NCBI RefSeq assembly: GCF_900155535.1
Contig: NZ_LT706965.1
Span: 571,393 to 635,392, forward strand
Source of the DNA: Corynebacterium urinipleomorphum
Lineage (GTDB): Bacteria > Actinomycetota > Actinomycetes > Mycobacteriales > Mycobacteriaceae
Reading direction: 5' to 3'
DNA length: 64,000 nucleotides
Of the stretch, positions 56,353-64,000 are shown piece by piece (position 1 is the stretch's first letter; each line of letters starts with the position of its first letter). The position numbers and the translations under genes are program-made. The notes beneath the pieces were generated by a model. That model was not told the DNA's origin. It did not search any database and worked only from the letters and a program-made list of their open reading frames with translations.

Positions 56353-56817
56353 CTAGAGTTCTTCCATCCCGCGGTCTTTGCGGCGCATGAGACGGATTTC
56401 GGATTCGAAGTCGTCGGCGCTTTCGAAAGACTTGTACACAGATGCGAAGCGAAGATACGCGACTTCGTCGAGCGCTCGAAGCGGCTCGAGGATAGCGAGG
56501 CCGATCTCATTCGAGGGGATCTGCGAGCTGCCGTGACTGCGAACAATCTCCTCGACCTCCTGGGCAAGGCGCTTCAACGCGTCATCGGACACATCGCGCC
56601 CCTGGCATGCGCGCCGCACGCCCACGATGAGTTTGTCCCTGTCGAATGGTTCGCTGACACCATTTCGCTTCACCACTGTGAGCACAGCTTTCTCCATGGT
56701 GGTGAACCGACCCCCACACTCCGTGCATTCACGTCGGCGCCTAATCGCCGCACCACCGTCGACAAGGCGGGAATCAGAAACTCGGGAGCTATCGTTCTGG
56801 CAAAAAGGGCAATGCAC
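56353..56817 (-). CDS. nrdR: Transcriptional repressor NrdR
   Basis: The 154-residue repressor of ribonucleotide reductase genes has an N-terminal zinc ribbon (CPFC ... CTECG) and the ATP-cone domain starting [27 protein letters not shown]/dATP binding controls its DNA binding. Length is standard. It lies 39 bp after the divS-like gene on the same strand, matching the divS-nrdR unit of C. glutamicum. Confidence 0.97.
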   Translation of the reverse strand: MHCPFCQNDSSRVSDSRLVDGGAAIRRRRECTECGGRFTTMEKAVLTVVKRNGVSEPFDRDKLIVGVRRACQGRDVSDDALKRLAQEVEEIVRSHGSSQIPSNEIGLAILEPLRALDEVAYLRFASVYKSFESADDFESEIRLMRRKDRGMEEL

Positions 56818-56856
56818 GAGAGTTCATGTTACCCCCACCTTCCCCCAATCCCGGAT

Positions 56857-57222
56857 CTACTGAACTACCGCTGCCATGTGCTGGCTTGTCTCATGAGGAA
56901 CGAAGCCAGCGTCACCGCCCGAGAACGCTCCTCCGAACGCTGAGCCGACGATCAAGGCAATCCCGAACAACGCACCCATGATCGTCGCGCCTCCCTTCTC
57001 GCGGCGAGATTCGAAAACCCCGTCAGACTCAGGACGACCATTAGACCCGCCGATATCCACTGACGCACACGTTCGATTTCGAGCGTCCAGCGTTCGAACA
57101 TGGGCCGTTTCGTGAGCATTCATGCTCCGGCGCTCGAGGTCCCACACATCAGCAGGAATTACAGAGCGCGTCCGGGTGGTTTTTACCTCAGTGCTGTTTG
57201 TGCGAGCAAGAGAGATGGTCAT
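56857..57222 (-). CDS. divS: DivS-like SOS cell-division suppressor
   Basis: The 121-residue protein is divergent from lexA. Its N-terminal half is polar and basic. The C-terminal half has one transmembrane helix (IMGALFGIALIVGSAFGGAF) and a short outer tail. Sequence alone does not prove function, but the place between lexA and nrdR, the size and the single helix fit DivS, which delays division during the SOS response. No LysM domain is visible, unlike YneA or ChiZ. A candidate SOS box lies about 67 bp upstream. Confidence 0.75.
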   Translation of the reverse strand: MTISLARTNSTEVKTTRTRSVIPADVWDLERRSMNAHETAHVRTLDARNRTCASVDIGGSNGRPESDGVFESRREKGGATIMGALFGIALIVGSAFGGAFSGGDAGFVPHETSQHMAAVVQ

Positions 57223-57288
57223 GATTGTTTCCTTTCTGTAGTTCGGTGACGATTCTATGGACCGCGTGAACCACGGGCCGAGATTCGT

Positions 57289-57304
57289 TCGAGTGCATGT
57301 TCGA
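57289..57304. promoter_or_regulatory. Candidate SOS (LexA) box between divS and lexA
   Basis: TCGAGTGCATGTTCGA: 10 of the 12 fixed positions of the actinobacterial SOS box TCGAAC-N4-GTTCGA. Further GTTCGA/TCGAAC half-sites lie nearby (57314-57319; 57367-57372). It would serve both divergent genes. Confidence 0.6.
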
Positions 57305-57493
57305 TAGATTCTATGTTCGATTTATAGCAACACGCTGATTTTTTGTCCAGGCATACGCGCGAAATTTCGAACAGACTTGCCTATCCGTGGTAGACAAGAC
57401 TCAAGGGAACCGAACGTCGAGCAGCGTCGTCGAAAAGAATGCGGGTCACCGCAACGCCGACGGAGAAGCATCATTGAGGAGAGGACGCAGCTA

Positions 57494-58168
57494 ATGCCGA
57501 AGCGCGAAGACAAGAAGCCAGACCTGAAATCGTTGACCGAACGTCAACGGCGCATCCTCGAGGTCATTCAGGATGCCGTCGTACTTCGCGGGTATCCGCC
57601 CAGCATCCGAGAAATCGGCGACGCCGCAGGACTGCAATCGACATCGTCGGTCGCCTACCAGCTCAAAGAACTTGAGAAGAAGGGCTTCCTCCGCCGTGAC
57701 CCCAACAAGCCACGTGCGGTGGACTTGCGCCACCTCCCCGAGACGGCGGGCCGCAAAACTAAGAAATCGGCGCCGACGCCCGATGACGCGGCTGCACCAC
57801 GCTACATTCCCGTAGTCGGCCAGATCGCGGCTGGGAATCCGATCCTGGCAGAGGAAAACGTGTCCGAGTATTTCCCGTTGCCGGAGGAACTCGTCGGCGA
57901 CGGCGACCTGTACCTTCTCCAGGTTGTCGGCGAATCCATGCGGGACGCGGGCATTCTCGACGGGGACTGGGTGGCCGTGCGTACCCAGCCCGTTGCGGAG
58001 GAAGGCCAATTCGTGGCGGCGCTGATTGACGGTGAGGCAACCGTCAAGGAGTTTCACAAAGACTCTTCCGGCGTGTGGCTGCTGCCCCACAACGACGCGT
58101 TTGCCCCCATTAAGGGCGACGACGCGGAAATCATGGGTCTTGTCGTGTCAGTATTCCGCAAGCTTTAA
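57494..58168 (+). CDS. lexA: SOS repressor LexA
   Basis: The 224-residue repressor has an N-terminal winged helix ([16 protein letters not shown] ... [15 protein letters not shown]) and a C-terminal S24 peptidase domain. The self-cleavage site is A113-G114 (QIAAGNP), and the catalytic dyad is S148 (GESMRD) and K185 (ATVKEF), so it should be cleavable upon RecA activation. I chose the ATG at 57494 after a GAGGAGAGG run; the longer frame is rich in Arg and unlike LexA. Confidence 0.96.
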   Translation: MPKREDKKPDLKSLTERQRRILEVIQDAVVLRGYPPSIREIGDAAGLQSTSSVAYQLKELEKKGFLRRDPNKPRAVDLRHLPETAGRKTKKSAPTPDDAAAPRYIPVVGQIAAGNPILAEENVSEYFPLPEELVGDGDLYLLQVVGESMRDAGILDGDWVAVRTQPVAEEGQFVAALIDGEATVKEFHKDSSGVWLLPHNDAFAPIKGDDAEIMGLVVSVFRKL

Positions 58169-58299
58169 CCTCCCCTTCTGGGGGTGAAACGGGCACACTC
58201 AAACCGGATCGGACCTGTTTTTCCGCATATAGGGTGAATAATGGGCACCAAGCGTTCATGCCCCGCGCGCGATTCTGTGGGGCCCGGAAGGAAGTGTCC

Positions 58300-59079
58300 A
58301 TGTACGCCGAAGAACGGCGCCGTCAAATCGCGTCCCTCACTGCTGTCGAGGGGCGCGTCAATGTCACCGAACTCTCCGAAAAGTTCGACGTCACGGCTGA
58401 AACCATCCGCCGCGACCTCGCTGTTCTCGACCGGGAAGGCATCGTCCAGCGGGTTCACGGCGGTGCTGTTTCGAGCCAGTCCTACCTGACAACGGAACTA
58501 CCCCTTGACACGCGCTCGCGCTCCGCCACAACGGCGAAAACCGCGATTGCGCAAGCCGCCCTGAAATATCTTCCGGACGAACACGGCTCAGTGTTCCTCG
58601 ATTCCGGAACAACGATCAACGTTCTTGCAGGCCTACTCAAAGAGGAACCGAGCGCCTCGTCGTTGTCATTCGTGACCAATTCCCTCCCCATCGCCGTGGA
58701 TCTTTCCAGCAGCGGCAACCTCAATGTCCAGCTTCTCGGCGGCACAGTGCGCACCATCACCCAAGCAGTCGTCGGCGACACCGCGTTGCGTACGCTCGCT
58801 CTTTTGCGTGCCGACGTCGCGTTCATCGGCACCAACGCCCTCACCGTCGACCATGGCCTGTCCACCGCTGACGCACAAGAAGCTGCTGTGAAATCGGCGA
58901 TGGTCACTAACGCTCGACGAGTAGTGGTGCTGTGCGACTCCTCGAAGCTCGGTAGCGACTACCTGGTCAGTTTCGCATCCTTGGACAGCATCGACGTCGT
59001 CATCACCGACACCGAGGCACCTGCCTCATTCCTGGAGGAGTTGACGGAACTGGGCGTCGACGTCGTCCAAGCTCAGTAG
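58300..59079 (+). CDS. sugR: DeoR-family regulator of sugar/PTS genes
   Basis: The 259-residue protein has an N-terminal DeoR helix-turn-helix (RRRQIASLTAVEGRVNVTELSEKFDVTAETIRRDL followed by VQRVHGGAV) and a sugar-phosphate sensing domain (DSGTTINVLAGLL). Its position between lexA and the fructose PTS genes identifies it as SugR, the repressor of PTS and glycolytic genes in C. glutamicum. The ATG at 58300 has GGAAGGAAG before it; the upstream open frame is not conserved. Confidence 0.92.
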   Translation: MYAEERRRQIASLTAVEGRVNVTELSEKFDVTAETIRRDLAVLDREGIVQRVHGGAVSSQSYLTTELPLDTRSRSATTAKTAIAQAALKYLPDEHGSVFLDSGTTINVLAGLLKEEPSASSLSFVTNSLPIAVDLSSSGNLNVQLLGGTVRTITQAVVGDTALRTLALLRADVAFIGTNALTVDHGLSTADAQEAAVKSAMVTNARRVVVLCDSSKLGSDYLVSFASLDSIDVVITDTEAPASFLEELTELGVDVVQAQ

Positions 59080-59304
59080 CGATCCCTCGATTTTCCCCTG
59101 CTCATCGCTCCGGTGTTGTTCCGCCGCGTAGACGCGATATTCATCCGCTGCCCCCAGCTATTGCCGTCCTTGTGTCCCTCCTTGAGGTATCCCACTTAAA
59201 CGGGCACAATCGGACATTAAGGGGTTATTCTCCCCACCCGGAGGGAGGCCCACCCCCCGTTCCGAATTGCCCCCGACCGATATGGGGCTGAAAGGGATTG
59301 CCTC
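59080..59304 (+). other. sugR-fruK intergenic region
   Basis: 225 bp with no gene. It should hold the promoter and operator of the fruK-ptsF unit. ATCGGACATTAA at 59209-59220 and the nearby AT-rich stretch are possible parts, but I cannot assign a SugR site with confidence. Confidence 0.45.
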
Positions 59305-60270
59305 GTGATCATTACGTTCACCGCCAACCCCAGCATCGACGCGACAATGAGTATTGACTCACTCGATGCTGGCGGTGTGCTCCGAGTTTCCGAAAGCCGC
59401 CGTGAACCGGGCGGCAAAGGCATCAACGTCTCCAACGCCGTTCTGAAAGCGGGCGAATCGACGCTGGCCATCGTTCCTGCCGCGGACACCGACCCGTTCA
59501 TCGCTCTGGCCGCGGCAGCCGGTATCCCGCTGCAAACCGTGCCGGTTGAGGACGCGGTCCGGACCAACACGGCAGTGACTGAGACGAACGGCCGGACGAC
59601 CAAGTTCAACGAACCCGGTGCGCGACTCACGGACTCGACGTTGAACGGGCTCCAGGAAGCGCTTGTCGACGCCGCGGCCTCGCCAGCAGCGCAGGCTGCC
59701 GTTCTCGCCGGCTCTCTGCCACCCGGCGCTCCAACCGATTGGTACGCGCAACTTATTCGCGCGCTCCGTGAGGCAGACAGGAATCTGCTCATCGCAGTCG
59801 ACACCTCTGACGAACCGCTGCGCCAGCTGGGTAAGCGGTTGGAAGAGGGGGCACCGGACGTCGTCAAGCCGAATGCTTTTGAGCTCGGCCAACTGGCCGG
59901 CCTCGACGGCGCCGAGCTCGAACGGCAAGCCGACAACGGCAACCTCGACGCTGTCGTCGATGCCGCCAAGGAGCTCGTAGCCAAGGGAATCCGCGAGGTG
60001 CTGGTCACCCTCGGTGGTGCAGGCGCTTGCCTGGTCACTTCGGAAGGTGCGTGGCATGCCTCCACCCCGCCGGCACAGGTGAGCTCCACCGTCGGCGCAG
60101 GCGACAGCTCGCTCGCCGGCTACATCCTCGCGCGGCTCGACGGCGCTGACTACCCGGATGCTCTCCGCACCGCCGTCGCCTACGGCACAGCCGCAGCAGC
60201 GAAACCCGGAACGGGAATCCCCTCGCCAGAAGACATCGACCTCGCCCGCACCGAAGTGCGGGGCCTCTAA
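59305..60270 (+). CDS. fruK: 1-phosphofructokinase
   Basis: The 321-residue PfkB-family kinase converts fructose 1-phosphate to fructose 1,6-bisphosphate. The N-terminal GGKGINVSN and the C-terminal anion-hole motif VGAGDSSLAGY (catalytic D267) are present. GTG start with GAAAGG upstream. It is followed after 14 bp by the fructose permease gene, so import and onward metabolism form one transcription unit. Confidence 0.95.
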   Translation: MIITFTANPSIDATMSIDSLDAGGVLRVSESRREPGGKGINVSNAVLKAGESTLAIVPAADTDPFIALAAAAGIPLQTVPVEDAVRTNTAVTETNGRTTKFNEPGARLTDSTLNGLQEALVDAAASPAAQAAVLAGSLPPGAPTDWYAQLIRALREADRNLLIAVDTSDEPLRQLGKRLEEGAPDVVKPNAFELGQLAGLDGAELERQADNGNLDAVVDAAKELVAKGIREVLVTLGGAGACLVTSEGAWHASTPPAQVSSTVGAGDSSLAGYILARLDGADYPDALRTAVAYGTAAAAKPGTGIPSPEDIDLARTEVRGL

Positions 60271-60284
60271 CTGAAGGAAGAACC

Positions 60285-62426
60285 GTGTCATCATCCACCA
60301 TCACACCGGATCTCGTCCGGCTCGACCCTGATTTCGGCGGTACGCCCGCCGAGGTGATTGGCAACCTGGCCGAGCTCGTCGCCAGCGCCGGGCGCACATC
60401 TGAACCACAAGTCCTTGCCGACGCCGCCGCGGCCCGCGAAGAAAAGGCGGGCACAGGCGTCAACGGCCAGGTGGCTATCCCCCACTGCCGCACGTCCGCG
60501 GTGAGCGAACCGACCCTCGCGTTCGCGCGTCTGTCTCGGCCCGTCGATTTCTCGGGTCCGGACGGCGACGCCCAGCTCGTGTTCCTCATCGCCGCGCCGG
60601 AAGGCGGAGGCAAAGAGCACCTGAAGATCCTGTCCAAGCTCGCCCGCGCTCTGGTCCGCGGCGACTTCCTGGACAAGCTGCGCAACGCCTCCGTGCCGGA
60701 AGATGTCGTCGCGGCCGTCGATGAAGTGCTCAACGCCGAGCCGAAAAAGAAGAAGGCTGCTACCAGCGAAACTGCTGAAACCGCGGCTGCCGGCTCGACC
60801 GTCGCTGCCACAACGGCCACCTCCGCGGTCAAGCAGCCCGCAAGCGCACCGAAGAAACGCATCGTCGCGGTCACCTCGTGCGCGACCGGCATCGCTCACA
60901 CTTACATGGCGGCCGACGCACTCGAGCAAGCGGCGAACGCGCGCGACGATGTCGAATTGCGCATCGAACCCCAAGGATCCTCCGGTGGCGACCGCGTCGA
61001 CCAGGCATTCATCGACTCGGCCGACGCCGTGATTTTCGCGCACGACGTTGCCGTTCATGATCGCGAGCGCTTCGCAGGCAAACCAGTCATCGACAGCCCC
61101 GTCAAGCGCGGCATCAACGAGCCGAACACGATGATCGACGAGGCCATCGCCGCAGCCGACAACCCGAACGCCCGCCGCGTTCCGGGCGGCGCCGCCGCGG
61201 CATCCTCCGGTTCCGGTGACGCCCAGGGCGACGTGAGCTGGCCGAAGCGTCTCCAGCAAGCCATCATGACGGGTGTTTCCTACATGGTCCCGTTCGTCGC
61301 CGCTGGCGGTCTACTGCTGGCGCTCGGCTTCCTTGTCGGCGGCTACGACGTGGCTAACGGCTGGCAGACAATTCCGCTCGATTTCTCGCCCGCGAACCTG
61401 CCGGGCCACGACGTGCTTATCGACGGCGAAACCGTCACCTTCGACCGCTCCGGCTGGGCCTTGTATATGGGCGCGGTCCTCTTCGCCATTGGACAGCTAG
61501 CCATGCAGTTCGTGGTGGCCGCGCTATCCGGCTACATCGGGTACGGCATCGCCGGCCGCCCCGGCATCGCCCCGGGCTTCGTCGGTGGCGCTATCTCCGT
61601 CATGGTCGGCGCCGGCTTCATCGGTGGCCTGGTCACCGGTCTGCTGGCGGGTGTCATCGCCTACTGGATCGGTTCGTGGAAGGTGCCGCGCTGGCTCGGT
61701 TCGCTCATGCCCGTGGTGATTATCCCGCTGCTGACATCCCTGATCGTCGGTCTGGTCATGTTCCTGCTGCTGGGTCGCCCGCTGGGCGCGGTCATGACCG
61801 GCCTGCAGAGCTGGCTGGAATCCATGAGCGGCTCCTCCGCGATCCTGCTGGGCGTGATCATCGGTCTGATGATGTGCTTCGACCTGGGTGGCCCGGTCAA
61901 CAAGGCTGCCTACCTCTTCGGTACAGCCGGTCTGTCCGCTGGCACCGACGCCGCGTACGAAATCATGGCAGCCGTGATGATCGCAGGCATGGTCCCGCCG
62001 ATCGCGCTGTCCATCGCAACGTTCCTCCGCTCCAAGCTGTTCACCCCCGCAGAGCAGGAGAACGGCAAGTCCGCGTGGCTGTTGGGCCTGTCCTTCGTCT
62101 CCGAGGGCGCGATCCCGTTCGCGGCTGCTGACCCGTTCCGAGTCATCCCCTCGATGATGCTTGGTGGCGCAGCTGCCGGCGCAACCTCGATGGCGCTGAG
62201 CGTGGGTGCAAAGGCACCTCACGGCGGCATCTTCGTGATCTTCGCCTACGAGCCGTGGTGGGGCATGTTCATCGCTCTCGCAGTCGGTGTGGTCGTTGCG
62301 ACGATCGCCGTGATCGCCGCCAAGCAGCTCTGGCCGAACAAGACGATCGAAGAGGCAGCTCAGGACCACGCTGACGCTACCGCTGACAACCAGACGGATT
62401 CCTCTGCCGCACCGGCAACCGCGTAA
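60285..62426 (+). CDS. ptsF: Fructose-specific PTS enzyme II (EIIABC)
   Basis: The 713-residue fusion runs A-B-C. The EIIA domain has the phosphorylated His at residue 67 (AIPHCR), the EIIB domain has C199 (VTSCATGIAHTYMAADALE), and the EIIC membrane domain runs from about residue 320 to 690. An Ala/Thr/Lys-rich linker joins A and B. It imports fructose as fructose 1-phosphate, using phosphate from HPr. GTG start with GAAGGAAG upstream. The last 20 residues are polar. Confidence 0.96.
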   Translation: MSSSTITPDLVRLDPDFGGTPAEVIGNLAELVASAGRTSEPQVLADAAAAREEKAGTGVNGQVAIPHCRTSAVSEPTLAFARLSRPVDFSGPDGDAQLVFLIAAPEGGGKEHLKILSKLARALVRGDFLDKLRNASVPEDVVAAVDEVLNAEPKKKKAATSETAETAAAGSTVAATTATSAVKQPASAPKKRIVAVTSCATGIAHTYMAADALEQAANARDDVELRIEPQGSSGGDRVDQAFIDSADAVIFAHDVAVHDRERFAGKPVIDSPVKRGINEPNTMIDEAIAAADNPNARRVPGGAAAASSGSGDAQGDVSWPKRLQQAIMTGVSYMVPFVAAGGLLLALGFLVGGYDVANGWQTIPLDFSPANLPGHDVLIDGETVTFDRSGWALYMGAVLFAIGQLAMQFVVAALSGYIGYGIAGRPGIAPGFVGGAISVMVGAGFIGGLVTGLLAGVIAYWIGSWKVPRWLGSLMPVVIIPLLTSLIVGLVMFLLLGRPLGAVMTGLQSWLESMSGSSAILLGVIIGLMMCFDLGGPVNKAAYLFGTAGLSAGTDAAYEIMAAVMIAGMVPPIALSIATFLRSKLFTPAEQENGKSAWLLGLSFVSEGAIPFAAADPFRVIPSMMLGGAAAGATSMALSVGAKAPHGGIFVIFAYEPWWGMFIALAVGVVVATIAVIAAKQLWPNKTIEEAAQDHADATADNQTDSSAAPATA
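61415..61425 (-). repeat. Dispersed 12-mer CGTCGATAAGCG, copy 13 (11 of 12)
   Basis: Matches CGTCGATAAGC on the minus strand, last base A instead of G; ptsF reads Leu-Ile-Asp (CTT ATC GAC). Confidence 0.8.
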
Positions 62427-62496
62427 TCCGCAATATTCTCCTACGATGGGGTGAGTATCGCGCCCGTCGAAGCGCCAACAAGAAAGGACATTTCAG

Positions 62497-62766
62497 ATGG
62501 CTTCCAAGACAGTCAAGGTCGGCTCCACCGTCGGCTTGCACGCCCGCCCCGCAACCGTGATCGCTGAGGCTGCCGGCGAGTACGACGAGGACATCATCCT
62601 CACCCTCGTCGGCGGCGACGAGGACGACGAGACCGATGCCGCTTCCTCCCTCATGATCATGGCCATGGGTGCCGAGCACGGTGACGAAGTCACCGTCACC
62701 TCTGACGATGCCGAGGCCGTTGAGAAGATCGCGGCTCTCATCGAGTCCAACCTCGACGACGAGTAA
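62497..62766 (+). CDS. ptsH: Phosphocarrier protein HPr
   Basis: The 89-residue phosphocarrier has its phosphorylation site at H15 (GLHARPAT). Ser51 in the SLM segment occupies the regulatory Ser-46 position. The protein is unusually acidic, with many Asp/Glu around residues 41-48 and at the C-terminus. It passes phosphate from enzyme I to PtsF and other enzymes II. AGAAAGGA precedes the ATG. No enzyme I gene (ptsI) is present in the window. Confidence 0.97.
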   Translation: MASKTVKVGSTVGLHARPATVIAEAAGEYDEDIILTLVGGDEDDETDAASSLMIMAMGAEHGDEVTVTSDDAEAVEKIAALIESNLDDE

Positions 62767-62784
62767 AACCCGCCGTCGACCTCC

Positions 62785-62816
62785 ACTCCAGCCCATTTTC
62801 GGGCTGGAGTTTTTTC
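62785..62816 (+). terminator. Terminator of ptsH
   Basis: Perfect 10-bp stem ACTCCAGCCC / GGGCTGGAGT, 6-nt loop, then TTTTTT. It lies 18 bp past the ptsH stop and before the convergent DUF222 gene. Confidence 0.93.
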
Positions 62817-62829
62817 ATGCCCCCGCTAT

Positions 62830-63927
62830 CTACGGCGGCACGCTCTCAACCGCCCCGTCGCCGAAGAGACTGTGCACCGCCCCGAACCGGTGGTAGGAGT
62901 TCACCACCGTGTACCCGCGCGGCGACCGCCACACCGGTGTGCCCCGAACTCGCTCGATGCGCCCGCGTGCGGCTCGGCCGGGGTCGTCGTCATTGACCCT
63001 GTTGTGGTACCTGCATAGCGGAGCTAGGTTGTCCCAATTCGTTTCCCCGCCGTGCCGCCACGCGGTGATGTGGTGGATTTCGCAGGCATCCGCGCTGTGG
63101 CGGCACCCTGGCACGGGGCAGACCGGAGCGGAGACACGAGCGAGGTCCCGTTGCTTCGTGTTGGCCAGTCTCTCACCGCGGTAGAGGTTCACCGGGCCTT
63201 CCTGGGGGTGGACAGCGGCGAGCTCGAGTTCTGCGCCGGCACACTGCTGCAGGAATTCCGCGCCGGTCATAGTAGTGGCATCGGTGAGACCGAGGACGAT
63301 GTCGTCGCCTTCGCCACGCAGGATTTTGGTCCACGCCGGCATGGGCACGAGCACCATGGGCCGGGGAGCCGCGAATGGCACCCCTGCTCCCCCGCCGCGC
63401 ATGATCCGTAGAAAGTTCTCCAGCAGCTGCGGCGACACAGGCCGCGCCGTGTCCACACCCCGGAGCAGGACGTTCTCGAGATCGGCGATATCGCGTTCCT
63501 CGCCGGTGACGGTCATCGTGCGGCGGCCCTTCCGGGACTTGGAGAAGCGGACTTGCTTCCGCGGCGCGGTTTCTTCCTTCCGCACGGCATCATTTGCTTG
63601 TCGACGAACCGTCTCATATCCCCCTCCCACCCCCAGCAGCGCAAACCGCAGTTCCCATTTCTCGCGGGGATCCTTGACAGACTGCAGTTTTTTTTCGATG
63701 ACCGCCAGCTGGTCGATGCTCATTCTCGATGCACGCGCCAGCCCGACTGCGCGGCGTTGCTGAGCGGTCCATTTCGTCGGTCCGAGGTAGGTCTCGTGGA
63801 CCAACCCCCATTCGTTGACGTGATTCGGGCGAATACCCGCAGCGAGAGCAGCCTCGCGGTCGAATTCCGCGAGGGTGTCCAGCGCGTCGTCTGTTTGAGC
63901 GCTCAGGAAAGCGTCGAATCTGCTCAT
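62830..63927 (-). CDS. DUF222/HNH endonuclease-domain protein
   Basis: The 365-residue protein has an N-terminal DUF222 (13E12-repeat) region, about residues 40-270. A C-terminal HNH nuclease fold follows: CPVPGCRHSADACEIHHITAWRHGGETNWDNLAPLCRYHN, in which Cys pairs likely bind zinc and the HH and N...H residues form the active site. Such genes occur in many copies in actinobacterial genomes; some are linked to mobile elements, and their role is unknown. ATG start. No intron or intein context is seen here. Confidence 0.9.
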   Translation of the reverse strand: MSRFDAFLSAQTDDALDTLAEFDREAALAAGIRPNHVNEWGLVHETYLGPTKWTAQQRRAVGLARASRMSIDQLAVIEKKLQSVKDPREKWELRFALLGVGGGYETVRRQANDAVRKEETAPRKQVRFSKSRKGRRTMTVTGEERDIADLENVLLRGVDTARPVSPQLLENFLRIMRGGGAGVPFAAPRPMVLVPMPAWTKILRGEGDDIVLGLTDATTMTGAEFLQQCAGAELELAAVHPQEGPVNLYRGERLANTKQRDLARVSAPVCPVPGCRHSADACEIHHITAWRHGGETNWDNLAPLCRYHNRVNDDDPGRAARGRIERVRGTPVWRSPRGYTVVNSYHRFGAVHSLFGDGAVESVPP

Positions 63928-64000
63928 GCCTCGGAGACTAAACAGTTCACCGGCGAGGTCAACGGGATCCGTGCCATACCTGTGGATAGTTTTCAGTTAT

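Noticed and set aside
56339..56355. Perfect palindrome TAGCTCGAGTCGAGCTA at the nrdR end
   Set aside because: It overlaps the stop codon and has no T-run on either strand, so neither a terminator nor an operator call is justified.
5509..61425. The 12-mer as a KOPS-like FtsK-orienting sequence
   Set aside because: Orientation is mixed (7 plus, 6 minus) within one arm-sized segment, whereas KOPS are strongly polar. A whole-genome test is still needed.
5509..61425. The 12-mer as a DnaA box cluster
   Set aside because: TTATCGACG shares TTATC with the DnaA box but differs at two later positions, and copies are kilobases apart rather than clustered.
62830..63927. HNH protein as a homing endonuclease or mobile intron
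   Set aside because: It is a free-standing DUF222-type gene with no interrupted host gene, intron core or intein motifs nearby.
1..64000. CRISPR arrays, prophage or insertion sequences
   Set aside because: No regularly spaced repeats, cas genes, transposase, integrase or phage structural genes were found.

Overview
The window reads as one chromosomal segment of a Corynebacterium species (high-GC actinobacterium). Evidence: the gene set and order match the corynebacterial core (rel-apt-secF-secD-yajC-ruvBAC-yebC; thrS-HIT-pgsA-patA-pimA; hemQ, rnd, dxs, dut, ppgK, sigA; sigB-dtxR-galE; oxyR-hrpA; nrdR-divS / lexA-sugR-fruK-ptsF-ptsH). It carries several actinobacterial DUF families (DUF3000, 3039, 3093, 3099, 3710, 4192, 4193) and phosphatidylinositol mannoside genes. 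No plasmid, prophage, CRISPR array or insertion sequence was seen.

Layout. 1-8.9 kb: a small secreted protein, then stringent-response rel, purine salvage apt, a solute-binding lipoprotein and the SecF/SecD/YajC auxiliary translocase, all leftward. 9.2-12.4 kb: the RuvB/A/C Holliday-junction machinery and YebC. 12.5-19.2 kb: TesB, then a tightly coupled leftward run from thrS through HIT, PgsA, PatA and PimA, which builds the phosphatidylinositol and PIM lipids of the envelope. 19.4-22.9 kb: CopC, a DHA2-type exporter and seven tRNA genes. 22.9-30 kb: a RibD-C reductase, a GT87 membrane mannosyltransferase, MsrB, HemQ, DUF3000, RNase D and Dxs. 30-41.7 kb: a TrmA/RumA-type methyltransferase, DUF3710, Dut, PpgK, SigA, a helicase, a modular methyltransferase and small DUF proteins. 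41.7-47.3 kb: Dtd, SigB, DtxR, GalE, an inserted LysE-family exporter and DUF4192. 47.5-56.2 kb: a PAC2 protein, a HelY-like helicase, OxyR and HrpA. 56.3-64 kb: NrdR, DivS, LexA, SugR, FruK, PtsF, HPr and a DUF222/HNH protein.

Stress control is a theme: SigA, SigB, DtxR, OxyR, LexA, NrdR and SugR lie within 25 kb. Sequences resembling SigH (ECF) promoters lie before sigB and before the PAC2 gene, and a candidate SOS box lies between divS and lexA.

The strongest unexplained signal is a dispersed, non-palindromic 12-mer, CGTCGATAAGCG. It occurs 11 times exactly and twice with one end mismatch, on both strands, in genes of unrelated function and in two intergenic gaps. By simple base-count arithmetic about 0.008 exact copies are expected in 64 kb. 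Inside genes it imposes unusual codons (CTT for Leu in eight cases, ATA for Ile in two), so selection appears to act on the DNA. It resembles in abundance and size a DNA-uptake or chromosome-organisation motif, but its function is unknown to me. A second notable event is a roughly 0.94 kb AT-richer insertion carrying a LysE-type gene into the 3' end of galE, flanked by a 14-bp direct repeat, with the old galE tail still visible beyond it.
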